Shown here piece by piece: positions 7,756 to 14,285 of a stretch of DNA of 19,946 nt; the first letter of the stretch is position 1, and the number at the start of each line of letters is the position of its first letter. The DNA comes from an uncultured Eubacteriales bacterium (GTDB lineage Bacteria; Bacillota; Clostridia; Oscillospirales; Oscillospiraceae). The position numbers and the translations under genes were made by a program. The DNA lies in the NCBI GenBank assembly GCA_900550585.1, contig URST01000037.1:1-19946 (forward strand). The letters run 5' to 3'. The notes beneath the pieces are model-generated. The model saw only the letters and a list, made by a program, of their open reading frames with translations. It was not told the origin of the DNA and ran no database searches.

Positions 7756-9660
7756 ATGGATTACAGCATCACCTTCATTATCCCGAACATTCCCGTCGTG
7801 GAGAGCGTGAAGTCCGCGTTGGAGAAAATGGAGCTTGATTATCCGGTGTATCTCCGCTCCACGGGAGAGGCCGTAGAGCTGGCGCGGGAGCTGATCCCCA
7901 AGGGCGTCAAGCTGATCGTGAGCCACGGCCTGACGCTGGAGCATATCCGCAACGAGCTCACCATCCCCGCCATCGACCTCCCCTTCAGCGGCCTGGATGC
8001 GCTGGCCGCCGCCAGAAGCGCCCTGCAGCTGCCCGGCCGGATCGTACACCTCGGCACCCAGTCCCTGCACCACTACATCCAGCGCAGCCTGGCCCTCATC
8101 GGCGAGGACCCCCAGCGCATCGACTTTTACCAGCTGAAGCTGGGCCGCACCGTGGAGGAGCAGACACAGGACATGATCGACGCCGGCTACAACGTGTTCA
8201 TCGGCGGTTACTCCATGGTGGCCTATGCAAAGAAGGCCGGAAAATACGGTCTGGAATTTGACGCCGACGAACTCATCATCGAAGCCACGGTGCAGAACGC
8301 GCAGGCGCTGCTGAGCACCATCCAGCAGCGCGAGCAGCGGAACGAGCTGGACCGCGCCATTCTGCAGGCAAGCTCAGACGCCATCATCGCCATCGACCAG
8401 AACCGCCGCATTTTCAACATCAACCCCACCGCCATCCAGACGTTCCAGCGGCCGGAGGACGAGCTTCTGGGCCGCGTGCTGGAGGATGCCATGCAGGAGT
8501 GCGGCATCGTGGACGTGGAGAACGCGGACTGGAAAAACAGCTATCCCTCCGACAGCACCGCCGTCATCCTGCGGGAACTGCCGGTCATGATCGGCGGTCT
8601 CCAGCGGGGCAGCGTGATCTCCATCAAGCAGATGTCCGAGATCCGCGACCTGGAGCTGCAGGTGCGCAAGGCCGTTATCGACAAGGGCTTCACCGCCAAG
8701 AAGCATTTCAGCGACATCGTGGGCGTCAGCCCCGCCATTCTGCAGGCCAAGGCGCAGGCCGAGGCCTACGCGCCCTATGACAGCGCCATCCTGATCTGCG
8801 GCGAGACGGGAACGGGCAAGGAGGTCTTTGCCCAGAGCATCCACAATGCCAGCAAGCGGAAAAACGAGGCCTTCGTGGCCATCAACTGCGCCACGCTGCC
8901 GGAAAGCCTCATCGAAAGCGAGCTGTTCGGCCACGCGAAGGGCGCCTTTACCGGCGCGTCGCGGGAGGGCAAGCAGGGCCTGTTCGAGATCGCCAACAAG
9001 GGCACCATCTTCCTCGATGAGATCAGCGAGCTGCCCATCTCCGTGCAGGCCAAGCTGCTCCGCGTCATTCAGGAGGGGGAGTTCATGCGGGTCGGCGGCG
9101 ACAAGCTCATCCAGGTGGACGTGCGCGTGATCTGTTCCTCCAACCGGGACCTGCTGCAGCTCATCGAGGAGCACAAATTCAAGGCCGACCTCTACTACCG
9201 CCTCTCCGTGCTGGAGATCGACCTCCCGCCGCTGCGGGACCGCCCCGGCGACATTGAGGAGCTGGCGCAGGCCCTTGTCTGGACGTTCTCGAAAAAGCAC
9301 CAGAAGAACGTGCAGAAGATCTCCGACGATGTGCTCCAGACCCTGAAGCGCTTCCCCTTCCTCGGCAACGTGCGGGAGCTGGGCAACATCATCGAGCGCA
9401 TGACCATTCTGGAAAACGGCACCACGCTGACGCTGGATACCATGCGGCGCTGCAACCTGCGGCTCCCCGCGGAGGCCCCCGCCGGATCCGAGTCCGTCGC
9501 CGCCTCCTCCCTGCGCATCCAGGACGCGGAGCACGCCGCCATTCTGGCCGCGCTGAAAAAATGCGGCGGCAACAAGGCCGCCGCCGCAAGAATGCTGGGG
9601 ATCTCTTACTCCACCCTGTGGCGCAAGCTGAGACAGTCCCCCGCAGATACCGCAGAATGA
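7756..9660 (+). CDS. PrpR-type sigma-54-dependent transcriptional activator (PrpR_N-PAS-AAA+-Fis HTH)
   Basis: A 634-residue bacterial enhancer-binding protein. Domain order: a PrpR_N-like ligand-sensing region (about 5-185), a PAS-like domain (about 196-300), an AAA+ sigma-54 interaction domain with Walker A GETGTGKE (349-356), the GAFTGA sigma-54 contact loop (396-401), Walker B TIFLDE (417-422) and GNVREL (537-542), then a Fis-type helix-turn-helix (about 590-627). All residues needed for ATP-driven activation appear intact. PrpR_N domains in characterised relatives sense a carboxylic acid metabolite such as 2-methylcitrate; the effector here is unknown. It is divergent from the operon with the -24/-12 promoter and is its likely activator. 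The ATG has AAGGAGG 5 nt upstream; a strong terminator follows. Confidence 0.95.
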   Translation: MDYSITFIIPNIPVVESVKSALEKMELDYPVYLRSTGEAVELARELIPKGVKLIVSHGLTLEHIRNELTIPAIDLPFSGLDALAAARSALQLPGRIVHLGTQSLHHYIQRSLALIGEDPQRIDFYQLKLGRTVEEQTQDMIDAGYNVFIGGYSMVAYAKKAGKYGLEFDADELIIEATVQNAQALLSTIQQREQRNELDRAILQASSDAIIAIDQNRRIFNINPTAIQTFQRPEDELLGRVLEDAMQECGIVDVENADWKNSYPSDSTAVILRELPVMIGGLQRGSVISIKQMSEIRDLELQVRKAVIDKGFTAKKHFSDIVGVSPAILQAKAQAEAYAPYDSAILICGETGTGKEVFAQSIHNASKRKNEAFVAINCATLPESLIESELFGHAKGAFTGASREGKQGLFEIANKGTIFLDEISELPISVQAKLLRVIQEGEFMRVGGDKLIQVDVRVICSSNRDLLQLIEEHKFKADLYYRLSVLEIDLPPLRDRPGDIEELAQALVWTFSKKHQKNVQKISDDVLQTLKRFPFLGNVRELGNIIERMTILENGTTLTLDTMRRCNLRLPAEAPAGSESVAASSLRIQDAEHAAILAALKKCGGNKAAAARMLGISYSTLWRKLRQSPADTAE

Positions 9661-9685
9661 CACCGCTTTTCTCCATCTCCACACA

Positions 9686-9722
9686 GAAGTGCGCCGGTTG
9701 ACCGGCGCACTTCCTTTTTCTC
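9686..9722 (+). terminator. Intrinsic terminator of the PrpR-type regulator gene
   Basis: A perfect 12-bp stem GAAGTGCGCCGG / CCGGCGCACTTC with loop TTGA is followed by CTTTTTCTCT on the plus strand, 25 bp after the stop codon. Confidence 0.93.
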
Positions 9723-9860
9723 TGCGCAGCGCCCGCCGGTCCAGTCCTGCCCCGCCGGCCAGTACAGCGCCTCCGCCATCCTGCGCACCATGTGCCTATC
9801 GTTTTTATTGGTTGAAAGCCGGCTTCGCTCAGTATAGCAAGCGTGGTCCCGATTTACAAT

Positions 9861-9903
9861 CGTCTCCCGCGCAATGGAAATAATTTCCATTGCGCGGGAG
9901 ACG
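9861..9903. repeat. Perfect 20-bp inverted repeat with 3-nt spacer
   Basis: The left arm CGTCTCCCGCGCAATGGAAA (9861-9880) and its exact reverse complement (9884-9903) flank TAA. No U-run follows on either strand, so it is not an obvious terminator. It lies in the convergent gap 9723-10086, in which no convincing gene is seen; the short ORFs there have no ribosome binding site or recognisable product. Confidence 0.85.
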
Positions 9904-10009
9904 GCGCATCCTCCCCGCCGCGCCTTTTCTTCCGGCGCCCGTTCCGTCTGTCGGAGCAGGACAGTGTACCGCCGGCCGCCAAGGCCGTGCAAAAGCCGCC
10001 GGAACGACA

Positions 10010-10041
10010 GTGACCGGAGGGCTTTTACGCCCTCCGGTCAC
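10010..10041 (-). terminator. Hairpin downstream of the HD-domain gene, possible terminator
   Basis: A perfect 13-bp stem GTGACCGGAGGGC with its complement encloses a 6-nt loop, 46 bp beyond the HD gene stop on the minus strand. The following bases (TGTCGTTCC) have only a weak U-content, so termination efficiency is uncertain. Confidence 0.5.
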
Positions 10042-10086
10042 ATAGCACCTTGATTATTCCGCGCTCTGCGGGATATTCTTCGGCAT

Positions 10087-10578
10087 TCAGACACAGAAAA
10101 CCGCTTTGGCAAGAGCCTTGCCGCTCTCCGTCCACATGATCCTGTTGATGAAATTCTCCACGTTCCGGCGTTCATACCCGTTTTCGGAGGCGTTGGCGAT
10201 ATAGTCCGCCTCCAGCAGGATCTGATAGTCGCGCCCGCAGACATCGGTAAAGGTGTGATGGTGCCCCACAAGGAACGCCACGCGGTGGATCTGCGTTTCC
10301 GTCAGGCCGGTGCCCCGCAGAAAGTCCCGCACCATGGGCACGCCCTCCGCCTCCTGATGCTTCCCGTTGGTGTCGCCATACTTCTCCCGGCACAGCGGGC
10401 AGGCGATGTCATGGGTGATGGCGGCGACCTCAAGGACGGCCTGCGTCTCCGCGTCCAGTCCCTCCATCTCGGCGATGGTCCTGGCATACGTCCACACACG
10501 GATAAAGTGGTCGATATCGTGGATATTGCCGTTGGAAAAGTCGATCATTTTTTTCAGGATCTCTGCGATCTTCATCAT
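10087..10578 (-). CDS. HD-domain metal-dependent phosphohydrolase
   Basis: A 163-residue HD-superfamily protein. The metal-binding set is His24 (DIDHFIRV), His56-Asp57 (AAITHDIAC) and Asp125 (LEADYIAN); GHHH at 105-108 is also conserved-looking. HD proteins of this size hydrolyse phosphate esters of nucleotides or similar substrates; the substrate here is unknown. The start at 10578 (MMKIAEI) is preferred to an ATG 30 nt upstream because AAAGGAGG lies 7 nt before it. It follows the DNA glycosylase gene by 95 bp, with a small GGCCG-GAAA-CGGCC hairpin between, and may share its transcript. Confidence 0.9.
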   Translation of the reverse strand: MMKIAEILKKMIDFSNGNIHDIDHFIRVWTYARTIAEMEGLDAETQAVLEVAAITHDIACPLCREKYGDTNGKHQEAEGVPMVRDFLRGTGLTETQIHRVAFLVGHHHTFTDVCGRDYQILLEADYIANASENGYERRNVENFINRIMWTESGKALAKAVFCV

Positions 10579-10673
10579 CTGTATTCCTCCTTTGCCGCTC
10601 CCCGCCATGCCCGGCCAGGCCGTTTCCGGCCGCCGCCCAGCGAGAGCCGTCGTGATACATCACGGCACATTCC

Positions 10674-11309
10674 CTATTTCTTTGGCTTATAGTCCCGCAT
10701 CTCCGGTATCGCCCCGCCGGCCACCGCCCACAGATACAGGCTTGCCACGCTGCAATAGGGGCTGAAGCGGCGGCGGTATTTTTCAAACAGCCTGCGGTCG
10801 ATGCCGCGGTGGTGATAGACCATGCGCAGCCCCCGCTGGATGGCCAGATCGTCATAGCTGAAAATATTCGGGCGCTGCAGGCAGAACAGCAGGATCATCT
10901 CCGCTGTCCAGACGCCGATGCCCTTCAGGGCGCTCAAGGCCCGGATGGCGTCCTCATCGCCCATGTGCGCCACCGCGTCCAGATCAAACGCGCCGGCATG
11001 AACTTTTCCGGAAAAATCCGTGATGTACTCCGCCTTGCGGAACGTCATGCCCAGGGCTTGCAGTTCTGGAACGCCTGCCGCCAGGATGCTCCCGGCGTTC
11101 ACCTCGCCCAGCGCGTCCTGCATCCGCTGCCAGATCGTCGCCTGTGCCTTGGTGGATATCTGCTGCCCGATAATGTGGTGGACCACCGAGGAAAAGAGAT
11201 CGGGATCCACCGTCCGGTCAATATGCCCAACGCGGTCAATGACATTGCTCAACCGTCGGTCCTTTTTCCGCAGATAGGCAAGCTCTGTCTCTCCGTATAC
11301 GAAATACAT
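10674..11309 (-). CDS. DNA-3-methyladenine glycosylase, AlkA-type HhH-GPD family
   Basis: A 211-residue helix-hairpin-helix GPD glycosylase that would excise alkylated bases in base-excision repair. The HhH motif is ALKGIGVWTAEM (about 127-138) and the catalytic aspartate is in SYDDLAIQRG (probably Asp154). IIGQQIS near 46-52 is the conserved N-terminal glycosylase motif. No Fe-S cysteine cluster is seen, so an EndoIII/MutY identity is unlikely. The start at 11309 (MYFVYGE) is chosen over an ATG 42 nt upstream because GGAGG lies 8 nt before it. A TATAAT box sits upstream (11350-11355). It probably forms a short operon with the HD gene. Confidence 0.92.
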   Translation of the reverse strand: MYFVYGETELAYLRKKDRRLSNVIDRVGHIDRTVDPDLFSSVVHHIIGQQISTKAQATIWQRMQDALGEVNAGSILAAGVPELQALGMTFRKAEYITDFSGKVHAGAFDLDAVAHMGDEDAIRALSALKGIGVWTAEMILLFCLQRPNIFSYDDLAIQRGLRMVYHHRGIDRRLFEKYRRRFSPYCSVASLYLWAVAGGAIPEMRDYKPKK

Positions 11310-11349
11310 CGTCCTCACCTCCCCGGCGCTTTCCGTCTGCTGCGGCACC

Positions 11350-11355
11350 ATTATA
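11350..11355 (-). promoter_or_regulatory. Candidate -10 box of the glycosylase promoter
   Basis: The minus strand has a consensus TATAAT about 40 bp before the start codon at 11309. The -35 region 17 bp upstream (TGGCAA) is a weak match, so only the -10 is convincing. Confidence 0.45.
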
Positions 11356-11455
11356 GCGCAGACGGGCAGACTTTGCCATCAGAAAATATGCAGAATTTAT
11401 CGCCGCCCCATCGGCAGCATTCTTTTTTGAACCTCCCGCCGGCCGGCTTTATACA

Positions 11456-11487
11456 GCAACCCCCCCTTTCGGCGGGGGGGTGGTTGC
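11456..11487. terminator. Strong C/G hairpin downstream of the MalY gene
   Basis: Seven C-G pairs (C run 11460-11466, G run 11474-11480), extended by GCAA/TTGC across a 3-nt bulge, follow the MalY stop by about 50 bp on the minus strand. No U-run follows, so it may mark the transcript's 3' end without being a classical terminator. Confidence 0.4.
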
Positions 11488-11537
11488 CCACCGGTTTTGT
11501 TGTCACTGTTCCACCCGCATCGTGGACACACATTCCG

Positions 11538-12752
11538 TCAGCCCTGCTCTTTGCTGATAGCCTCTGCGATACGCTCCAGACCGGTCTGTACCATAGCGCG
11601 GGGCATGGCCAGATTCAGGCGGACATAGCCTTTGGCGTTGCCTACGAACAGCCCGTCGCCGCCCTCCAGCAGTACACCGGCTTTGTTGGCGAAGAAGTCC
11701 GGCAGGTCGGCTACCTGCGGCAGCACATCGCCCAGATCCACCCACGCAAAGTAGGTGGCCTCCGGAATAGTAAACCTTGCGGCAGGGATGTTCCCTTTCA
11801 GAAACTCGTCCACCAGCTTCAGATCTCCATCTACATAGGCCTTCAGTTGCTCCAGCCACGCACCGCCGTGCTCATAGGCCGCCTTGTGCGCCGCGATGGA
11901 CAGCGGGTTCACCGCGCCGATGTTCTTGTCCCGCGCCTGAAAGCGGGCGCGCTCCTCGTCGCTGCGGATAATGATGTTGGAGTGCAGCAGTCCCGCCAGA
12001 TTGAAGGTCTTGCTGGCAGACATACAGGTGATGAGCCGCTCATAATCCGGCATGACCTTGCCCATGGGGATATGCCGCAGGCCGGTGCGGATCAGGTCGC
12101 AGTGGATCTCGTCGGACACCACCCACAGCTGATGCTTTTCGATGATCTCCGCCATGCGGCGCAGCTCGTCCTCCGTCCAGATGCGGCCGGTGGGATTGTG
12201 GGGATTGCAGAGCATCAGCACCTTCACCGCCGGATCGGATGCCTTCTTCTCAAAGTCTGCCCAGTCCATCTCAAAGCGGCCGTTCTCCTTTTTCAGCGGC
12301 GAGGTCACCAGCTCTACGTCGTTATACTCGCAGGCGTGGCGGAAGAAACCGTAGGCCGGGGTCATGGTCAGTACCTTGCCGTTCGTGGGCTTCACCAGGT
12401 CCTCCACGATCTGATACAGCGCAGGGATGACGCCGGGCGAGAAGGTCAGCTGCTCCTTGGGGAACGACCAGCCGTAACGGCTCTCGCACCAAGTCCGCAG
12501 GGCCTCGTAGTAGCCGTCGTCGGACACGATGGAATAGCCAAGGATCTGCCGGTTCACGCGGTCGATGATGGCCTGACGGATCTCCGGCGCTACGGCGAAC
12601 TCCATGTCGGCCACCCACATCCGGATGAACTCCTCGTCCTTGTAGGGGAATACCCGCTCCGGCCCGCAGTGGAAAATGTAGGGACGCCAGCCGTCCACAT
12701 TCTCGGAATTGGTGTGGCGGCGGTCGATGATCTCATCAAAGTTGTATGTCAT
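11538..12752 (-). CDS. MalY/PatB-family PLP-dependent aminotransferase (cystathionine beta-lyase-like)
   Basis: A 404-residue fold-type I PLP enzyme of the MalY/PatB subgroup. Key features are NPHNPTG (183-189), SDEIHCDL (213-220) with the PLP-binding Asp, and the PLP lysine Lys248 in SASKTFNLAGL. The N-terminal MWVADMEF segment and the SDEIH motif are typical of MalY/PatB. Members cleave C-S bonds of cystathionine or cysteine conjugates, releasing pyruvate and ammonia, and some act as aminotransferases. The start at 12752 has AAAGGAG about 10 nt upstream. A clear sigma-A promoter precedes it; an XRE regulator is divergently encoded 200 bp away. No sulfur-metabolism partner is visible. Confidence 0.94.
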   Translation of the reverse strand: MTYNFDEIIDRRHTNSENVDGWRPYIFHCGPERVFPYKDEEFIRMWVADMEFAVAPEIRQAIIDRVNRQILGYSIVSDDGYYEALRTWCESRYGWSFPKEQLTFSPGVIPALYQIVEDLVKPTNGKVLTMTPAYGFFRHACEYNDVELVTSPLKKENGRFEMDWADFEKKASDPAVKVLMLCNPHNPTGRIWTEDELRRMAEIIEKHQLWVVSDEIHCDLIRTGLRHIPMGKVMPDYERLITCMSASKTFNLAGLLHSNIIIRSDEERARFQARDKNIGAVNPLSIAAHKAAYEHGGAWLEQLKAYVDGDLKLVDEFLKGNIPAARFTIPEATYFAWVDLGDVLPQVADLPDFFANKAGVLLEGGDGLFVGNAKGYVRLNLAMPRAMVQTGLERIAEAISKEQG

Positions 12753-12782
12753 GGTGCAGCGCTCCTTTCGTTTGATGAGTCT

Positions 12783-12811
12783 ATAATAGCAGGCAGACGC
12801 CGCAGGGTCAA
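12783..12811 (-). promoter_or_regulatory. Sigma-A promoter of the MalY/PatB gene
   Basis: On the minus strand TTGACC (12806-12811) and TATTAT (12783-12788) are exactly 17 bp apart, about 30 bp before the start codon. Confidence 0.8.
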
Positions 12812-12875
12812 AGCGTGCCGTTTACTTTTCGGGAATACCGGTGCTTAAAAACTTTCCTTAAAATTAAGTTTCAGC

Positions 12876-12904
12876 TTGCACAGGGCGAAAAATACGGCTA
12901 TACT
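12876..12904 (+). promoter_or_regulatory. Sigma-A promoter of the XRE regulator gene
   Basis: TTGCAC (12876-12881) and TATACT (12899-12904) are 17 bp apart. A CTTAA-AA-TTAAG palindrome lies just upstream at 12857-12868. Confidence 0.8.
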
Positions 12905-12918
12905 GAAAAGTAAGGGAA

Positions 12919-12940
12919 CAAATCACCAAAATATGATTTT
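12919..12940. promoter_or_regulatory. Operator-like dyad between the XRE promoter and start codon
   Basis: A 6-bp inverted repeat AAATCA-N8-TGATTT (12920-12925 and 12934-12939) lies just after the predicted transcription start. Its position suits autorepression by the XRE protein, which is an inference. Confidence 0.4.
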
Positions 12941-12952
12941 GAGGAAAGTGCA

Positions 12953-13657
12953 ATGGCTTTGGCAGAGGAAATTGGAGCGAAGATCAAATACTACCGGAAA
13001 AAGCGCGGGCTGAAGATCGCGGAGCTGGCGGAGATGCTCCACAAGACCGGCGCTACTGTGTCCAAATACGAAAGCGGGCAGATCGCCATAGACGTGGTGA
13101 CGCTGTACGAGATCGCGGCGGCGCTGGGCGTACCGCCGGAGAAGCTGCTGTACTACGCCCCCATGCCCACAGAGGAACTGGAGGCCGACAGCATACCCGC
13201 CTTTTTTCGCGGCGTAGACCGACTGTATATGTACTACTTCGACGGGCGTAGCAACAGTCTTGTCCGCAGCGTCATCGACATCCGCGCCAAGGCCGGCCCA
13301 CATACCTATGATGTGGCGCTGTATATGAATTTTCAGGATTACCAGCAATATCAGAACTGTGAAAATACCTATCTGGGCACGCTGAGCCACTACGACGCGC
13401 TGAGCAACATCATCACCCGCAACCGCGACACGGAGATGGATATTTACCTTGTCTGCGTCCCCGCGTCCTATCTGAACGCAGAAACAAAGTGGGGACAGGA
13501 TTTCGGCATCTCCTGCCGCCCCATCATGCCCACCTCCAACAAAGTGTTCCTGTCCAAAACCATCCAGCCGGAGACACCGGAGTTTTTGCAGGATCTCCAT
13601 GTCTCCCGCGAGGACATTCAGATGTTGAAGCGGTATAATATGCTGTCGGTGATGTGA
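12953..13657 (+). CDS. XRE-family helix-turn-helix transcriptional regulator with unknown C-terminal domain
   Basis: A 234-residue protein. Residues about 6-65 form a Cro/C1-type helix-turn-helix with the recognition segment KTGATVSKYESG and a following IDVVTLYEIAAALGV helix. The C-terminal 165 residues are not recognised. They are rich in aromatic residues (YMYYF, DYQQYQNCENTY) and may be a sensing or dimerisation domain. A GAGGAAAG site precedes the ATG and a consensus sigma-A promoter drives it. It is divergent from the MalY gene and could control it or itself. It is the last intact gene before the tRNA junction, so it may be chromosomal rather than part of the island. Confidence 0.88.
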   Translation: MALAEEIGAKIKYYRKKRGLKIAELAEMLHKTGATVSKYESGQIAIDVVTLYEIAAALGVPPEKLLYYAPMPTEELEADSIPAFFRGVDRLYMYYFDGRSNSLVRSVIDIRAKAGPHTYDVALYMNFQDYQQYQNCENTYLGTLSHYDALSNIITRNRDTEMDIYLVCVPASYLNAETKWGQDFGISCRPIMPTSNKVFLSKTIQPETPEFLQDLHVSREDIQMLKRYNMLSVM

Positions 13658-13732
13658 AAAGCCGCTGCGGTGTTTCGCAGAAATCTCCGGCTCATATAAA
13701 CCGGTCGTACCTGTCGAGCGCAGCACATAAGA

Positions 13733-13766
13733 ACACCCCCAAAGGCCATACGGCTTTTGGGGGTGT
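13733..13766 (-). terminator. Hairpin terminator directly after the tRNA-Arg 3' end
   Basis: A 15-bp stem with one G-U pair (13733-13747 with 13752-13766) and a 4-nt loop begins at the tRNA CCA end and is followed on the minus strand by TCTTAT. It is well placed as the original tRNA terminator and may also end the XRE transcript from the other side, 75 bp after its stop. Confidence 0.65.
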
Positions 13767-13810
13767 GGTACGCCCGACTGGATTCGAACCAGCGGCCTAC
13801 AGAGTCGGAG
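13766..13810 (-). pseudogene. tRNA-Arg(CCG) 3' fragment, probable attachment-site remnant
   Basis: Read on the minus strand, 45 bases fit tRNA positions 32-76. They give an anticodon loop CTCCGAC with U33 and anticodon CCG, a 3' anticodon strand TCTGT, a 5-nt variable loop, a T-arm GCTGG-TTCGAAT-CCAGT, the acceptor strand CGGGCGT, discriminator A and an encoded CCA. Upstream of the loop the bases (GATAA) no longer pair with TCTGT, and no D-arm or ACGCCCG/GCGCCCG acceptor strand is found nearby. The 5' half is therefore missing. This is the pattern left when an integrative element inserts at a tRNA 3' end and displaces the host 3' fragment. The anticodon assignment is by position only. Confidence 0.72.
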
Positions 13811-13887
13811 TTATCAGGCCGTCAAACCGGAAAGCCTTGCGGCGCAAGGGATTGGTTGAGATTACACAAATTCCCGCCATTTTGAAG

Positions 13888-13931
13888 AAAAACCTCGGAA
13901 GCCTTACAGGGCAAGACTTCCGAGGTTTTTT
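13888..13931. terminator. Bidirectional intrinsic terminator at the island edge
   Basis: CCTCGGAAG (13893-13901) pairs with CTTCCGAGG (13917-13925), extended by an A5 run before and a T6 run after. It has a U-tract on both strands and would insulate the tRNA junction from island transcription. Confidence 0.85.
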
Positions 13932-13935
13932 GCAG

Positions 13936-13954
13936 TAGTAGTCAAATAGTAGTC
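13936..13954. repeat. Pair of 8-bp direct repeats TAGTAGTC, 11-bp period
   Basis: Two exact copies (13936-13943 and 13947-13954) are separated by AAA, one helical turn apart, about 130 bp from the tRNA fragment. The layout resembles arm-type binding sites for a tyrosine integrase (inference only). Confidence 0.6.
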
Positions 13955-13989
13955 TGCGCGCCAGATACAGCCACTCCCGTTTTCATCAT
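13942..13989 (-). CDS. Tiny 15-codon ORF with excellent expression signals
   Basis: On the minus strand ATGATGAAAACGGGAG opens a 15-residue ORF (MMKTGVAVSGAQTTI) ending in TGA within the direct-repeat region. AAGGAGG (13998-14004) lies 8 nt before the ATG and a consensus TATAAT (14017-14022) lies 13 nt further upstream, although no good -35 is seen. A terminator follows at 13888-13931. It is either a genuine micro-peptide or leader, or the fused ends of a deleted gene such as an integrase (speculative). No function is claimed. Confidence 0.35.
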   Translation of the reverse strand: MMKTGVAVSGAQTTI

Positions 13990-14120
13990 ACTAACCACCT
14001 CCTTGTCTGTGCCATTATTATACAGCACACAAAGGAAAGCTTCCCCCATACAGCCTTGTCAGAAAAGTGCTTTTTGTGTTCGTTTTGCCTGCGCGGACAC
14101 TGCCCTTTTTCAGAAAGCTT

Positions 14121-14222
14121 TCAATACAGCTCCGCGATGATATCCACGCACTTGTCGATGATGTTGTCACCGGCAAAGGAGATGGTCTGGACTGTGAACG
14201 GATTTTGATGTTTAGAAATCAT
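14121..14222 (-). CDS. Small ORF or gene remnant, 33 aa, unknown
   Basis: An ORF beginning MISKHQNPFTVQTISF and ending DIIAELY. The ATG has only a weak AAGG upstream. The compact hydrophobic/acidic C-terminal helix looks protein-like, so this may be the tail of a decayed gene. It partly overlaps the 22-aa ORF upstream in another frame. No family is recognised. Confidence 0.25.
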   Translation of the reverse strand: MISKHQNPFTVQTISFAGDNIIDKCVDIIAELY

Positions 14223-14280
14223 TATCCTTGAAAAGCTTTATGATGGTTATTACGACCACCCACAGCAGAAAAGACAGCAT
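14212..14280 (-). CDS. Putative 22-aa single-pass membrane peptide downstream of DUF2089 gene
   Basis: Five nucleotides after the DUF2089 gene stop, an ATG opens MLSFLLWVVVITIIKLFKDN followed by Asp-Phe and TAA. Residues 2-16 form a hydrophobic helix with a charged C-terminal tail, as in bacterial small membrane proteins. The upstream AGGGG is too close to be an ideal ribosome binding site, so translation would rely on coupling to the preceding gene. Low confidence, but the position and composition are unlikely to be meaningless. Confidence 0.35.
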   Translation of the reverse strand: MLSFLLWVVVITIIKLFKDNDF

Positions 14281-14285
14281 TGCCC

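Noticed and set aside
8374..9684. 436-aa minus-strand frame opposite the PrpR-type regulator
   Set aside because: Shadow of a gene with intact AAA+ motifs; no ribosome binding site and no recognisable domain.
10042..10089. 10-codon ORF directly overlapping the HD gene stop
   Set aside because: Too short, no ribosome binding site, and adjacent to a hairpin; no support for translation.
10809..12848. 679-aa plus-strand frame across the glycosylase and MalY genes
   Set aside because: Runs through two genes with clear catalytic motifs and their promoter region; its translation is compositionally biased.
13654..13938. 94-aa plus-strand frame containing RPTGFEPAAYRVG
   Set aside because: This is the familiar false protein made by translating the complement of a tRNA T-arm; the tRNA-Arg fragment and a terminator explain the sequence.
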